64,000 nt of DNA from Trichomonas vaginalis G3 (GCF_026262505.1 NC_067206.1:11737507-11801506); one strand, 5' to 3'; counted from the first letter of the stretch, positions 21,794 through 34,488 are shown. Translations and numbers: made by a program. The notes: a model not told the origin generated them from the sequence alone.

Positions 21794-24700
21794 TTAGAGA
21801 ACTGAAGCATCTGAAATATCATTGCTATAATCATCACTTTCAACTTGGTCTCTCTTTTTTTGTATATAAATAACAACTATTGTAACAATAACAAAAATAA
21901 TGAATATTGAAAATAGTGTCCCCCCGGCAATAGCGCCAGAATTGGATTTGCCATCGAATTCGTATATTTCATCGTTCTCAATGCGATATGGAGATTCGAT
22001 TTCGTTGTTTTGGTTCTTCATATTAGCAGAGAAGAAGAAATCTTGTTGGTCGATGTCTTCTGGTGGATTGATAACAGAAACAAAGTATGAGTTGATTGAA
22101 AGATTTGAATCTTCCATGGATCTCTTGATTGGTGTCCCATCTGGTGTGAAAATTTCGACGAAGTTAATTTTATTAGATTTGATATCTGACTTTGAGTATT
22201 TAGAACTGAATGACTTGAAGATACAAGTTTTGTTCTCCTTCGAGATAACATCTGTGCACTTCATGGATTGGCTGGTGCTTTTGCTGCAGAAAGTGATGTC
22301 TTCTGATCCACCAGATATAACCATTCCGTTACATTTGTCTTGGAGGTAGTCGAGTTTGAAGATATTCATAGGAATCCTGCTGATGGAGTCATTCTTGATG
22401 ATTTCGACACTAATCTCTGTTTCTTTCTTTGTAATAATTGCTTGTGCCTTCTTCTCTGTCAAATTGATCTTGATTCCATTAGAAGCTGCTGTGATGAAAT
22501 AATCTTTGCTTATTGCCGAATCGAATGTGATCAGTGTATTTGGACCGATCTTGACTGTGCTCATCTCGCTAACTATTGAAACTCTGGGATTTAAAATCTC
22601 TGGTCGGAGTGAAACGTTTAATGAAAGCGATGTTGCATTCTTGAATATGTGTGGATATGTGGAAATATAGAAATTACCACTTATGTGAGACTGACTTATT
22701 TGTCTTTGTGTGGAGATACTTGATATTCCAATTAATGAGTTCTTATAAACATCATTTGAAATAATTCTAAAAACTGCAAATTGGATGTTATGTAACGACT
22801 TTGATTCTCTGATTACTTCTGGTTCATCATTCATTGTATATGACATGTAGATTTCTATCTGGAAGTTTTCGTTGTTAGCGATTGGAGAGGAGATAAATGA
22901 TGTAATGCTATAATTTTCTGATCCAATAAAAACAATCAAGTGGCTTGAGATGAAATATTTGTATCCAACATCGATGAGATACTGTTTCGTATCCTGGTTA
23001 ATTATGAAATCTAATGTTGATTCTTCATTTTCAAGAGCAAAGACAACGAATTCGAGAATTCCGCTCTCTTGTTTGCTCCTAATTTTGAATGATCCTGGTG
23101 ATATAATAATCTCCTTGATGTCACTCATTCCTGGGAAAACGAATTCATTGATATTCAAGAAAGCAACAAGCACGTTTTTACCAAATGAGATAGGAGTAAT
23201 AACTGTTGTCACATCATGTTTTGAAACTTTTACTGTATTTCTTCCAAATTTCGCCGAAATGAAAAGAAGTCTATCGTTTGAGTTGTCAGAGTTTGTGTTT
23301 TGGTTCGTTCCGGTTTCTATGACTTTTCCTGGATATTCAAATTTATCAAAAATATATCGTGGAGTTGTGTGCAAAATACCTACATGCCCATATGGATTGC
23401 CTTCACCGGTTCTATATTCAATAATTAAAGATTTCCTGGCTTTTAGTGATGTAAACCCATCTTCGATAATTATTGGTGTCGAATCCATAGAAAATGAATC
23501 ATAATATGAAAACGAATTCGAATTAGATGTTTTTGTATCTTTGAAAAAAACTGTTGTCATTTCACTTGTTCCTAAATGGATGATGCAATATTTACTATTT
23601 TCCTTTGTATCTGTGTTTGTGATATATAAATCATTGAAATAATTCACATTGTATTTTATAATACAATCTTTAGCTAAATGATAAACTGTGAACTCAATGT
23701 TGTAATTGTTGGTGAAAACAGAGATAATATCAGGATTCATAACACTGGTAGAAATGATTTTTCTTGATGATTCATTGATGTATTGAATTGAATGAAAGAT
23801 AACAAATGTATTGAATTTATCTGATTTGGCAACTCTGATTGTTGTAGCTTCATAATTCTGAAGATTAAATGAATTATATCCTAATTGTGAAACAAGCAAC
23901 TGTCGCACAAGAGATTTCTCTTCAAACAGATGATTGAATCCATCGACATGATATATTTTTGGCTCCAATGAGCTTGATTTTTCATCGAATATAACTCCGC
24001 AATATGGGAAATTGCAGTCTCCCTTTATAATAATTTTTATCATTGAATAAAACTTATTTTTATGGTTTGTTTCACTAATCTCAAACGATTCATCCATGTT
24101 GAATGATTCTGAGAAAAACATGCTGTAGCTTGAATCTGAATAATCATGTTTCATTAATGTTATTGTTGTTTTCTCTTTTGTTAGTGTAGCAATACAATGC
24201 TTCTTATTCGGATTAAAGTGGAGAGGATCAACTGTGAAATGATTTCCATATTGATTGAAAAGAAAATCAACTGTGTCACAATCCTTGTCAACCTTAAGAT
24301 GATAGATTACATCATTGTAATAATCAAAAGATGATTTGATGACAAATGTTTTATGGAAATAAATCAGTTTCGATATTGGGGAATGATCACATTTCATGAG
24401 ACTTTTTTCATCATTGAAGTAAAGCAAATGATTGAAATTGTCATCATGTTCATAAGTGATTACAAGTGTCTTAAATTTCGATTCTCGGTACAAATTAGGA
24501 CCATAAATAAACTCTGATAGTGTTGATACTTTGACTGGATCGATAAATCCATCAAATTGATGGGTTTTCTCAAGAGATAGGATAGTGTCATAAGATCGAT
24601 AGTTTGATGAGATAAAACCAATATCATAGATTCCAACAATTCCTTCTCTTTTTGTTGAAGACGAAATATACTCAACTATGAGACGGTTTGTTCTAAATGT

Positions 24701-27553
24701 TTTCAATGTGTCAGTAATCACTGCTTTATTGAAGCCGAATACATATGATTCATATACATTAAATGTTTCATCATTCGGAAATTCTGGTGTTCGGATGACT
24801 TTCTTATTATTATAATCAAGATCTCCAAACAAAACCAAAATATGTTTCTTATTTGATTCAATATTTGATGTGTTCCAGTACACTTGATTATAAATAGGTT
24901 TGAAGCAGAAGTCATATGAATAATCACCTTCTGGGAGAATTAATAAATAAAATTTAATTGATGATTCTTGAGTTTCAACATCTAAAGTTTCATCTAATTC
25001 TGAAATGATACCTCTTTCCTGACTTTTACTAAAATAAATATTTGATGGATTGTCGAATGCAACAAAATCTCTGAATCCATTTACTTTTGGATAGATAATT
25101 TTCGCCTTATTCAATGAGATAATATTAAATCCTGGTTGTGCTATGTAATATTTGTCACTGATTTCATGAAGTTGTTTGCCCTCTGAGTAAATATTGTCAG
25201 AGTTTGATATATATTCATTTCCAATGATAGATGTCTCTTTGATCATGATATAAGTCTCGTTGTTTGATATGAATTCGATGTATTTAAATTTTTGCTTTTC
25301 ATATTCTCTAATTGAATTAATTTTCGTAAATTGATCTTCTGAATAAAATATCATATCTGTTTCATTTGTTGAAATCATTGTTATGCAATATCTTTTGTAT
25401 GGTTCTGCAATTATGAAATACTGTTGATTAATTTTATCAATCACCATGTTGAAAGCATAACAGTCATTATTAAATTTTGAGTAATAATAACTTATTATAC
25501 ATTTCTCAGCTGTTGTTTGAATGTAAACAAATTTTTTATTTCTTATCTTTTGTTCTAAATTGATGTTGATCTCTTTAAGTGAATTTGTTGATTTGAAGTT
25601 AATAATCATGTTTTGATTATATTCGCAGTCTGATGATAGAATTACAAGTTCATCTTTTTGAATGTCAATTTGATTCAGCCCTTCTTTTGATTCATATATT
25701 GTTGTCTTCGGGAAAATTAAAATATCATATTGTTTGTTAAATATTCCCTTTGAGAATTCTTCTGGATTTATTTCTTTAGCTTCGATGCTTGCAACTCCAG
25801 CTAATGAATTGATCCGCTGAGTGTTATTGATCCGAAGTGTGACACCTCGTTCAATCGAATTTGAATTTTCGATCATGTAATTATTTCCGTATTTGATGAA
25901 TTCAACATCTTTCGGATTGAAAACAGTTATACGAGAATCGGAGTATGAAACGAAGTGCATGCAAATCAAGCCTTCTGTCTGCTGAAGATTTACAAAATAT
26001 GATGTACCATTACCATTGATGATATATGAATTCTTGCAACCTAGTTCAACTAGAATCAACTTGAAATACAATGTGTGATATCCAGATAAAGATCGAACTA
26101 ACAATGGCCGTTGAATATCATAAACTTCATTTTGATTTATAAAATATTGTTTGTTGAAGATGATAATTGTAGATTTGAATCCTTCCTTAGTGGGGAAGTC
26201 AATTATTGTATCTTCCGTGTTAGAAATGTTCAAAGAGTGTTTATTGAAGTTGACAATGTGGAGATTCTTCACTTGGATATTTGGTGAAATTGAGTGCTCA
26301 ATACTTCCGAAGAATAATCCTGTTGTTAATCCTTCTGTTGTAACTAAAGATGATGAAAATTTGCAACTGTAAATCCCGAACCTTCCTGTGTTGTCAATAT
26401 TGTTTAAAACAACTAATGAAAATTTTGTTTTCGAAATGTTATATAATCTTTCTTCCTGAAGATTGTGTTCTTGAGAATTTAGATTGATATCTTTGATATA
26501 GACAACATTCTTTCGATTCATGTCTGAACTGCTGTATAAAGTGTAGTCCATCTCGTATTTCGATGCTAAAATGAGACAATGTTTTCTGTTAATTCCGAGA
26601 TTTTATGAATCGAAAATTGCTTGCTTGTCTGCAGCATTGATCATTGCATCAACTGTTTGGCATTCATTGTTAGTTTCTATAACATAAAACTCAAGAAGAG
26701 CTGGACTGTTCGGTTTCAGGCTAATATATGTATTTTTGTTGATGACAAGGAATTCATTCAGCTTCTGACCATTGCTATAGAAGATGTCCTGAGTGTTAAT
26801 GAATGTTGCAAATACTTGATTTCCATCTGGGAATAGGATGCATGTGTATGTTTCATTATCAAGTTCTAATGAGTTGTAGCCAAACTTCGCAGTATACTCT
26901 AATGGAATCTTTTTGACTTCGATCAAATTTACGTATGTTCGGTAGAATTTGCTGTAAACTGGCTCATTGCTAGTCTTGTTGAAACTTTGAACACCAACAA
27001 TTGATTGTGTACCAGAATCATGCTTATCGTAGTAAAGGAAAAGATTGTTCCAGTCACTGATTGTCGTAATATTCTCTGTGATTTCGACTAATGAATTTGG
27101 AATGTTAAGATTCTCGGCAAACACTCTTCCTGTTAATGAATTACTCTTGTATATTGTGAAATTATGATTAGAATTAGAACCAAAGAACATGCAATGACGT
27201 TTACCTTTTTCAACTCTCATAGGATCAAAAAAAATTGAATTTTCAGAGTTTCCATTGATCTGGAAATAATCATAGGTATTGCAATTTAATGGTGTTTGCA
27301 TCACCATCCATCTTAATACTCTTCCGGTGGGGTGACTGATGGTTAACTCTCCTGGATTAACCATCATCTTTGGAATAGTATAATGACATGCATGCCGGTA
27401 TCTATCGTAATTTAAAATAAATTCTTCCGGATTATAAAATATTATAACATTATGATGGCAACAGTAGTCCCCAGCAAATCCTACTCTTGTGCTTCCACCA
27501 ACCCATGCAACAAACTCTGGATAGAAGGCATAGGCGAGAAGGAAGGAGAGCAT
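21794..27553 (-). pseudogene. Very large modular type I surface protein, split by one in-frame TAA
   Basis: The ATG at 27553 begins a hydrophobic leader (MLSFLLAYAFYPEFVAWVGG). The frame runs 316 codons to a TAA at 26603-26605, then continues without frame change through NLGINRKHCLILASKYE and a further 1585 codons to 21794. The extracellular part is built from repeated modules: each has a K(R/K)(H/Y)C-type motif (KGKRHCMF, NRKHCLIL, YKRYCITM, NKKHCIAT, NSKYCIIH) alternating with a G(Y/F/R)N motif (GYNSLELD, GYNSFNLQ, GRNTVKVS, GFNIISLN). The stop lies exactly inside one module and both sides fit it. A C-terminal membrane segment (IAGGTLFSIFIIFVIVTIVV) and a short acidic tail follow. Probably a surface or adhesion protein; no named family is recognised. 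Confidence 0.7.
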
Positions 27554-28064
27554 TTAAAAAATTTATTCTTTTTTTAAATTTTTCTTTCAAAAATATTTTT
27601 AAAAAAAAGATGCAAATGACTTACATATTAATATTATGTTAAATTTTTATTGAAAAATATAAAATTTTTGAATTGAGGCAAAAGTCGTTTTACACTTTCC
27701 TCCACCAACAATAGAACGTATTTCATTTGCTTTATTTATTTAACATTTATATAGAAATTATAAGGAAATTTTTCGTTCATATTTCATTTTCTGTATCATC
27801 TAACTTCTAAATCTATAATGCTAGAGGATATGTGGATTATACGTAAAATCGTATCTGTTATAAAAAATTTCTGTGAAATCTTTGACGACAAAAAAAATAT
27901 CAAAGCATAAATGCTATTACTACACTGCATTTGTCCATTCATCATTATTGGAAAATCTGAAATTTTAAAACAGTGAGATTATTAAACAGTTTTTATGTTG
28001 ATTTCGTGATGAAGGTAATAGAAAATACTATTTTATAAAAATAATAATAAAAATAGGAACTAAT
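27554..28064. other. Intergenic stretch with no gene seen
   Basis: About 510 AT-rich bases between the surface-protein start and the V-ATPase fragment. No repeat or initiator element was recognised. Confidence 0.4.
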
Positions 28065-28715
28065 TTATTTGCATCCAACTTTGTAAGCAGCAGTCTTGAA
28101 AGAGAGTGGCTTGAACTCGTATCCCTGACCTGTGTAGAACTTTGAAGAAAACTCGACCCACATGAGACGAATTGCGTGAAGGAGGGAAGAGAAACACTCC
28201 ATACCAAGCAAAATTACGACTGTTCCGACAGCAAAAGCAGCCCAGCCGCAGAAGAAAAGAGCTGGATTGTACTGCTTGAGTGTCAAAATGAAGATCTGCT
28301 CGTACAAAACGTGAGACAACTGAGAGTGAGCGAGGGAAAGAGCCCAGAGACGAAGGTAAGAAGCCGTGTGTGAAAGCATTGAAAGGCAGAACTCAATGAC
28401 ATCGATGAGGTTCATAACGAAGATTTCCATGACTCCGCCGTGTGCTTTTCCTTTGTGGCAGACAATTTCGACAATTGGCTTAGCGAACAAAAGAACTGGG
28501 ATGGTAATGATGAAGATGAGGGCAATGGCATTCTGTACTGTCTTCTGGTGTGGGTAAAGGTAAGATTCAGATCCTTTGTCGATTTTATCACCGGCGCTGA
28601 GAAGCATTCCGATCAAAACCTGGATGTTAAAATTATTTTTTGACAAATCATCATCAAAATCAGAGTAAAGATCGTTAAATTCAGCATATCTAAAACATAT
28701 TCTAATTAATATCAC
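28065..28715 (-). pseudogene. V-ATPase 100-kDa subunit a, 3' fragment
   Basis: Only the C-terminal membrane part is present. IQVLIGMLLSAG, LYPHQKTVQNAIALIFIITI and PVLLFAKPIVEIVCHK are followed by the family signature HTASYLRLWALSLAHSQLSHVLYE, which includes the essential Arg in SYLRLWALSLAH. About 600 N-terminal residues (cytosolic domain and first membrane segments) are missing. No ATG opens this frame; the first triplets after the upstream gene's TAA (CGA GTG ATA) lead through about 30 unrelated residues into V-ATPase sequence. The frame is the same as that of the coiled-coil gene immediately upstream, whose stop codon lies just before it. A 5'-truncated copy is the likely explanation. An intact copy must exist elsewhere. 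Confidence 0.8.
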
Positions 28716-28718
28716 TCG

Positions 28719-29693
28719 TTATTCATCACTTAAAATGTATTGAATCTGATTGATCGTTTTTTGCTCTTCCTTTAAAAGTTTTTCGTGCATTTTAGATGTC
28801 TGTGCTTTCATTTCAATCTTAACTTGTTGAATCTGTTTCATTCGTTTCATGTTTGCTTTCTTTTCCTTAAATATAGTCTGTTGTAGATTCTGGTTATTCA
28901 CAATGATCTCTTGAAGATGTTCCAGATTATGTTTTTTAGCGTAATCTCGTGATTTTGATTGAGTTTTGTATTGGTTTACTAAAATCTCAAGTGAATCGTC
29001 TGGTTTTGGTATGTTTGATAGCTTATTCTTCCATTTGTTATAAATGTCAATAAAAACTTGATTATTATTTTGTATTTTTTCTATTTCAGAGTTAATATTA
29101 GTAATCTCTCGCTGAAATTGTTCTTGCTCTGATTTTAGTTGCTGTACTTCTTTGTTAATTGATTCTGCTTCTGTCTTTTGTTCTAAACCTTCTAAAATGT
29201 GTAAATCGTTCTTTAAAACCATAAGTTTTTCTAAAATAAGCTCTTGTTCATTCTTCTGGCTTTGCAACTTCTGTTCTGCCTCTTTAATGTCTTTCTTCGC
29301 TTTATCTAAAACGATAAAATCTTGATAAAGCTGATCTCTCTTTTGGCTAAGGGATGAAAGGTCTTTATCTAAACTTAACATTTGTTGTTTAATTTCTTTT
29401 TGCTTTTGTTCGTTCTGTTCAATAACTTTCTTTTCTGCGTTTATTTGTGAATTAAGCTGTTTAATTAGTTCATCTGGGTTTTGAAGTTCTTCAATTTGTG
29501 ATTTCTTACTTTTTTCGATTCTTTGCGTTTCTTTTTGAAGGAGAAGAATTTGTCGTTCGACAGTTTCGATTTTTTGGGATAAATTTTGGTTGAGCTGTTC
29601 AAGTTCTTGATTTACAGAGTATCGCTTTTGATTGGGATCTCGAGGATCAACTGAAAGCTTTCGAGAAAGTTTACTACGATTTCGTTTTGACAT
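28719..29693 (-). CDS. Coiled-coil protein, unassigned
   Basis: 324 residues, ATG at 29693. After a basic N-terminus (MSKRNRSKLSRKLSVDPRD) almost the whole chain is heptad-like, rich in Gln, Glu, Lys and Leu (residues about 25-310), with a short break at NIPKPDD near residue 228. Such proteins are common cytoskeletal or basal-body components in trichomonads, but no family can be assigned. The 3' end abuts the V-ATPase fragment. Confidence 0.75.
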   Translation of the reverse strand: MSKRNRSKLSRKLSVDPRDPNQKRYSVNQELEQLNQNLSQKIETVERQILLLQKETQRIEKSKKSQIEELQNPDELIKQLNSQINAEKKVIEQNEQKQKEIKQQMLSLDKDLSSLSQKRDQLYQDFIVLDKAKKDIKEAEQKLQSQKNEQELILEKLMVLKNDLHILEGLEQKTEAESINKEVQQLKSEQEQFQREITNINSEIEKIQNNNQVFIDIYNKWKNKLSNIPKPDDSLEILVNQYKTQSKSRDYAKKHNLEHLQEIIVNNQNLQQTIFKEKKANMKRMKQIQQVKIEMKAQTSKMHEKLLKEEQKTINQIQYILSDE

Positions 29694-29736
29694 AATAAAA
29701 AATCGTCAGAATTATTTTATTTCAAGATGTTATATT

Positions 29737-31569
29737 AAAGGTAGTCCCACGAAAAGTGACACCCTTCTTCTTTTTTCCTAGGGTTACTGTTCGCTTCTTT
29801 TCTGCTCGTTATGGCAGAGATGAAAGAAATGATTGGTGGAGCCTAATTTCTTACTCCAATTAGCAACTATCTTATATAGTATACTTAGTTGTATTGTCAA
29901 TTATTCTCCAGCATTATGCAATTTAAAATCAACTTCGTTAATTTTAATTATATTGCAACAGTACTTCTACATGGAGATAACATCAAGATTGCACCTGCCA
30001 AATCCCCATATTAAAAATCGAAATTTTGCATCTCGAAAATGCAACGACAGAATTCCTCGTAATTTTGAGTTCTTACGTCGCTTATGATACATATTCAAAT
30101 AACTTGAACATAGAAAAAGTTACTAAAATTTGAGAAAATTATTGCAATAAGAAAAAAAAAGTCGGCTTTTAGATATAAATTACATATAAATTACGATGAC
30201 CTCTATAATGAGTGCACAGTACCGAATATAATTGTTTGATATTTTTGATTTCAATTTTATACATTTTGATTGGAATAGTCATAACTCAAATATCGACGAT
30301 AGTTACTACATTTATGCGAATGTAGTACGTTTCCATTCATCTATTTACTTGTTGTTGTTGAAATAAAAACTTTATTATTTTACTATCTTAAAATAAGAAT
30401 TTTGTTATGGAAATAATATTTTCAACAGCAATCATGACATTGCATCAACTATAGAATGAGTTTTTAATAAATATGATTTCCAAATCAAAAATTAGATGTT
30501 TTTTATGAATAAAAACGATTCCATTTGATGATTTGATTAATTATACAATACTTTGATTTTCCAAATTTTTTTGAAAATTGATTTTTTCAAGACAAAAATC
30601 AAATTTTTGATTTTCATTTTTGATTTTTTGAAATTTTTTTGGAATTTTGAGTTGATCAATTAAGCAGAATGAGTAATGCGAATGCTTTTTACATCTCACA
30701 GAGTGATGAGTTAAAGGTGAATTTTAAAAAATTATTTTAAATCACAAATATCTTTCTTATTATCCTTTATTCTAAAAAGAATAGTACTAAGCATTGATAA
30801 AGCATGATCTATATTAGTAAAATACTTGAATGAAAAGTGTAAAAGTAAAGTTTTTATTCATTTTTATATTAGATCTAAACAAAAAACTGCATCATATTAA
30901 TGTTCTCGTCGAGAGATGAGATTTTGTTCGTTTTTGTTAGCATTCAGTAGACATTATAATCTTGAATTTTATATATTACTTGAAATTATTAACAAATGTG
31001 ATGTTTTGCTTCGATTTATGATTAATTTTATTAAAGCATCTCGACATGTATCTTGAACATGATCGTTTCTTGAAGAACTCTAAGATTTTTAAGAGACTTC
31101 TTACGAAATTTGATAGATGATAAGAACCACCATTTACGCAAAATGGTTTATTGAATATAAAATAGTTCTGTAGTGATCCATTATCATTATACTATTTTCT
31201 GTCAAATCCTCAAAAGTAAGAATTCAAATCTATTATTTCCCTGATAAACCGGATATTACATAATAAACTATAATCATGTAAGCTGGGAATATTATGGTTT
31301 TATTCAAAAGCTCTAATTATACTTAAATTTGAAATACAAATAATGAATATTGATATTTACTTATATTTTAAATTAAATTTGATATGTAAATCATAACGTG
31401 ATAATTAATTGATAAAAATTATGGAAATTAAAACGTAATTCACAAATCTTTTTATTCTTTTAGTAACTTTTCAAATTAAGATCATATCATTCATATTTGG
31501 AGCCTACTGATTCTATTTATCTTATTTATTTGGAAATCTGTCGTTTAGATTCTTCGTGGGACTACCTTT
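29737..31569. mobile_element. hAT-type non-autonomous element
   Basis: 1833 bp. Perfect 17-bp terminal inverted repeats AAAGGTAGTCCCACGAA. The 8-mer GTTATATT flanks both ends (29729-29736 and 31570-31577), the duplication length of hAT elements. The interior is AT-rich with no credible gene. A diverged copy of much of the element lies at about 41890-43200. It is inserted 36 bases upstream of the coiled-coil gene's ATG and may have brought or displaced its promoter. Confidence 0.88.
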
Positions 31570-31577
31570 GTTATATT

Positions 31578-31924
31578 ATTATCTACTACAAACAAAAACC
31601 TCCTTTTCCTTGACTTCGAATTTTCGGGGTACTATCAATTTCGAGAGACTTCAAAAATCTAAAATATCCTGTATCTTATAATGAATATGAGAATGTTGGA
31701 TCAATATTATAATATTTACAGTTATACACTGTACTTTGTTCGTGATAATGACGTTTCAATTGCATCACTAGGGATCATAATACAACTATTTTTATTACAG
31801 GTCTATAAAAGAAAAAAAAATTAATTGATTGTAAATCATCTAACATGTTTTAACTAGGAAATCCTATAGTCAAATATTTTCGATTAGAAAAAAAAAGAAG
31901 AAGAAAAATAATTTAAAAAAAAAA
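31578..31924. other. Intergenic stretch with no gene seen
   Basis: About 350 bases of AT-rich DNA between the hAT-type element and the 3' end of the UBE2Q-like gene. Nothing recognised. Confidence 0.4.
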
Positions 31925-32638
31925 TTATTTAGGTTGCCAATTAAATTGCGGAGCTTTCCATCCATGGTCAGATGTGAGTCGCATGAATGAGTCGATAGCC
32001 TCACGAGTAGAGTAAGGAGTGTCGTTATTAAAGTCAATTCTAAGAGGTGGTTCGCAGTTAAGCATTTCTGCGATAATGTTCATGAACAAGGACTCAAAGT
32101 CGTAAATTGGGCTCCAGCCATTTTGATTTGTCAAAGTGAGAGCAGATACGCAAATTGCGCCACCGAGAGTTACTCTTCCGCCATGAGAAACGCAACGAGG
32201 AGAAATAACACGTAAGAATGGTGGTCTGTTCGGATAATCAGGTGGAAATGAAACCCTTAATTCGATATAATCTTTTCCTGTTTGTTTCTTATATTTTTGA
32301 ATATCAGCATAAATTGGGTCTTTCTTATCGAAACCGAACAAATGAACTTCCCAAGTTCTAATATCATTCATATATGGCTTTACTGAAAATCCAAGTTCGC
32401 TTGGTTTTCTCCTGGATATTGTATAATAGTCGCGTACAATTCTATCGTCAGTAGCGGAATTCATATTAACTTGGTAATCTTTTTTGAGTTGGTTCATTGC
32501 CATTTTCTGAATTTCTTCGTCTGAGACAACTCTCGGGCCTACAGAGACAGTTGTTGGGCCAAAATCGAGTTCAACACTTGATGAAGAACTATCTTCTTCC
32601 TCATATTCTACGTAGATTACTTCTTCTTCTTCAGTCAT
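31925..32638 (-). CDS. UBE2Q-like ubiquitin-conjugating enzyme (E2)
   Basis: 237 residues from the ATG at 32638 (MTEEEEVIYVEYEEED). An acidic and Ser-rich N-terminus is followed by a UBC fold: FPPDYPNRPPFLRVISP, then HGGRVTLGGAICVSALT with the catalytic Cys at about residue 163, then NQNGWSPIYDFESLFMNIIA. The GGAIC active-site context in place of the usual HPN...C is characteristic of the UBE2Q family, which attaches ubiquitin to substrates together with E3 ligases. A TTG 24 bases upstream extends the frame but is not a plausible start. The long insert-rich N-terminal domain also fits UBE2Q. Confidence 0.85.
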   Translation of the reverse strand: MTEEEEVIYVEYEEEDSSSSSVELDFGPTTVSVGPRVVSDEEIQKMAMNQLKKDYQVNMNSATDDRIVRDYYTISRRKPSELGFSVKPYMNDIRTWEVHLFGFDKKDPIYADIQKYKKQTGKDYIELRVSFPPDYPNRPPFLRVISPRCVSHGGRVTLGGAICVSALTLTNQNGWSPIYDFESLFMNIIAEMLNCEPPLRIDFNNDTPYSTREAIDSFMRLTSDHGWKAPQFNWQPK

Positions 32639-32798
32639 AAAAAATTTGCCTACCTTATTCAAAAATTTTTTTCCAGTTTGAAAAGTTGTAATTTTCTAGA
32701 ATTCGTAATTTTGTACAGATTTCATTATGTTGGAGTTTTCGGACCATGGTGACAAGTAAATTATTCTTACACGTCACTGTTTTGTGAATTATAATTTA

Positions 32799-34479
32799 GG
32801 AAATATAAGGTGTTTGCGTCACATCGGCGTTTTAACCGTTTTCCTTCAATATTGAGAAGTTTACGGCGTCATAAGGCCAAAATTCTGAGGACCTTGCGTC
32901 ATATGTAAAGTGTCAAAAATTATTTGTACCTCTTAAAACTTGTGCCTATCCTTTTGTAAGGGTCTCATATTTTAGGAGGTCATGCGGAAGGCATCTTACA
33001 ATATGCCTATTATTCCAGATTTTCAAAACTCCAACATTCGTTTTTGACCTCAAGATTTCTCATTACCAAGATCGACAAGCTAAACTCAAAACGATACGCA
33101 TGCACCAACTTTGTTCAAACATATTAATTACTTACCAATTTTGGTATTATCCTCGAACACCAATATTATGCCAAATTTTTTTCCAATATTTTTGAAAATC
33201 TTACCCTTAAACATGGTAAAATACATTCATAAAATCATATTGGATCATTTTTTAAGTAACAATTACAAATAAAAATATAAACTTATAAAAATACGAAAAT
33301 TGTTAAGAATTGATAATGATAACATTATTTACATTCGTGAATATAGCATGAGTACAATAAACTCATTAAATATTTTTGATTAATTATGAAAAAAACTAAA
33401 TGTGAGTTTAATTTGCCGTTGTCAAAGATGGAATGGAAGGGTAAGAGGCATATATTTATAATATATACCTCTTACCCTTCAATTCCCTATACAAAGTTCG
33501 AAAACTTGGGTGCAATCAGAACTGATTGCACCCAAGTTTTTGAACCAAATATAAAGAATTGTTGGCTATGATGTACTGACTATGAATCAGTACATCATAG
33601 CCAACAATTCCTTCGCAAACAGCGAGAAACTTTGTCTGAATAGTTTAACATTCAGACAAAGTTTCTCGCTGTCAGAGAGGGAATGGAAGGGTAAGAGGCA
33701 TATATTTATAATATATACCTCTTACCCTTCAATTCCCTATACAAAGTTCGAAAACTTGGGTGCAATCAGAACTGATTGCACCCAAGTTTTTGAACCAAAT
33801 ATAAAGAATTGTTGGCTATGATGTACTGATTCATAGTCAGTACATCATAGCCAACAATTCCTTCGCAAACAGCGAGAAACTTTAGTGTCTTAGCTCTCTA
33901 GACGTAATTGGATAGTAAATATTCCTAAGATATGTAAGGATGAATAAATGAGCACAATTTTGTCAAATTCACTGCTATTTAAAATTTTCAATATATTCTT
34001 GTTAAATTTCGATTAGTAATTCTGATAAATTATAAATGGGTAAACGATAAACATCAATATCGTTGTTGTAATTTATCCGTAAGGATTTCGGTATATAATT
34101 GCCAAAATGATTTTTTTGGATACGACCATGAAAAGCTTCAGATTGTACTAAGTAAGAATTGCTTGTAACTACGGTATATATAAGACTTTAATAACATCGT
34201 GAATTAAATTTCGGAATTTATGAATTTTTACTTCTTGACTAGTGTAGATTCAAAAGCAGGAACAACATTTTAAGTCGATTATTTTTGGAAACGATCATTT
34301 TGAAATAGAATAAATATTTTGCCCTGTAGACACCAAGCTCCATTATTTTTGACAAAATTAATCGTTTTGTAAATTGTGACGCAAGGTCCTCAGAATTTTC
34401 TTCATATGACGCCATAAACCATTCAAAATTGAATGAAAACGGTTATGACGCCGATGTGACGCCGACCCCAAGATAGCCC
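32799..34479. mobile_element. Hairpin-array element X2, 9-bp target duplication
   Basis: 1681 bp flanked by a perfect 9-bp duplication TATAATTTA (32790-32798 and 34480-34488). The inverted termini span about 140 bp with mismatches; the best blocks are GCGTCACATCGGCGT, AACCGTTTTC, TACGGCGTCAT (left) and their complements on the right. The same terminal blocks bound the element at 44828-47828. Nine-bp duplication and long inverted ends point to the Mutator group. The interior holds a hairpin array and no gene. Confidence 0.85.
33431..33884. repeat. Hairpin array 2: 250-bp cassettes in order A-D-C-B
   Basis: The first unit starts at 33431 and the second at 33681, exactly 250 bp apart; the second breaks off inside hairpin B at 33884. 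Hairpins: A (GAAGGGTAAGAGGCATATA), D (TTCGAAAACTTGGGTGCAAT), C (GAATTGTTGGCTATGATGTA) and B (AGCGAGAAACTTTGTCTGAA), each with its complementary arm. Hairpins read as themselves on both strands, so the order A-D-C-B is A-B-C-D read from the other strand. Hairpin C of unit 1 and of unit 2 are exact reverse complements in the loop. Confidence 0.93.
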
Positions 34480-34488
34480 TATAATTTA

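Noticed and set aside
22950-23504. 184-codon ORF opposite the surface-protein gene
   Set aside because: Antisense shadow; the minus-strand frame is long, modular and has a leader and a membrane anchor.
29833-30087. 84-codon ORF inside the hAT-type element
   Set aside because: No similarity to a transposase, AT-biased composition, and the related copy at 41890 does not keep the frame.
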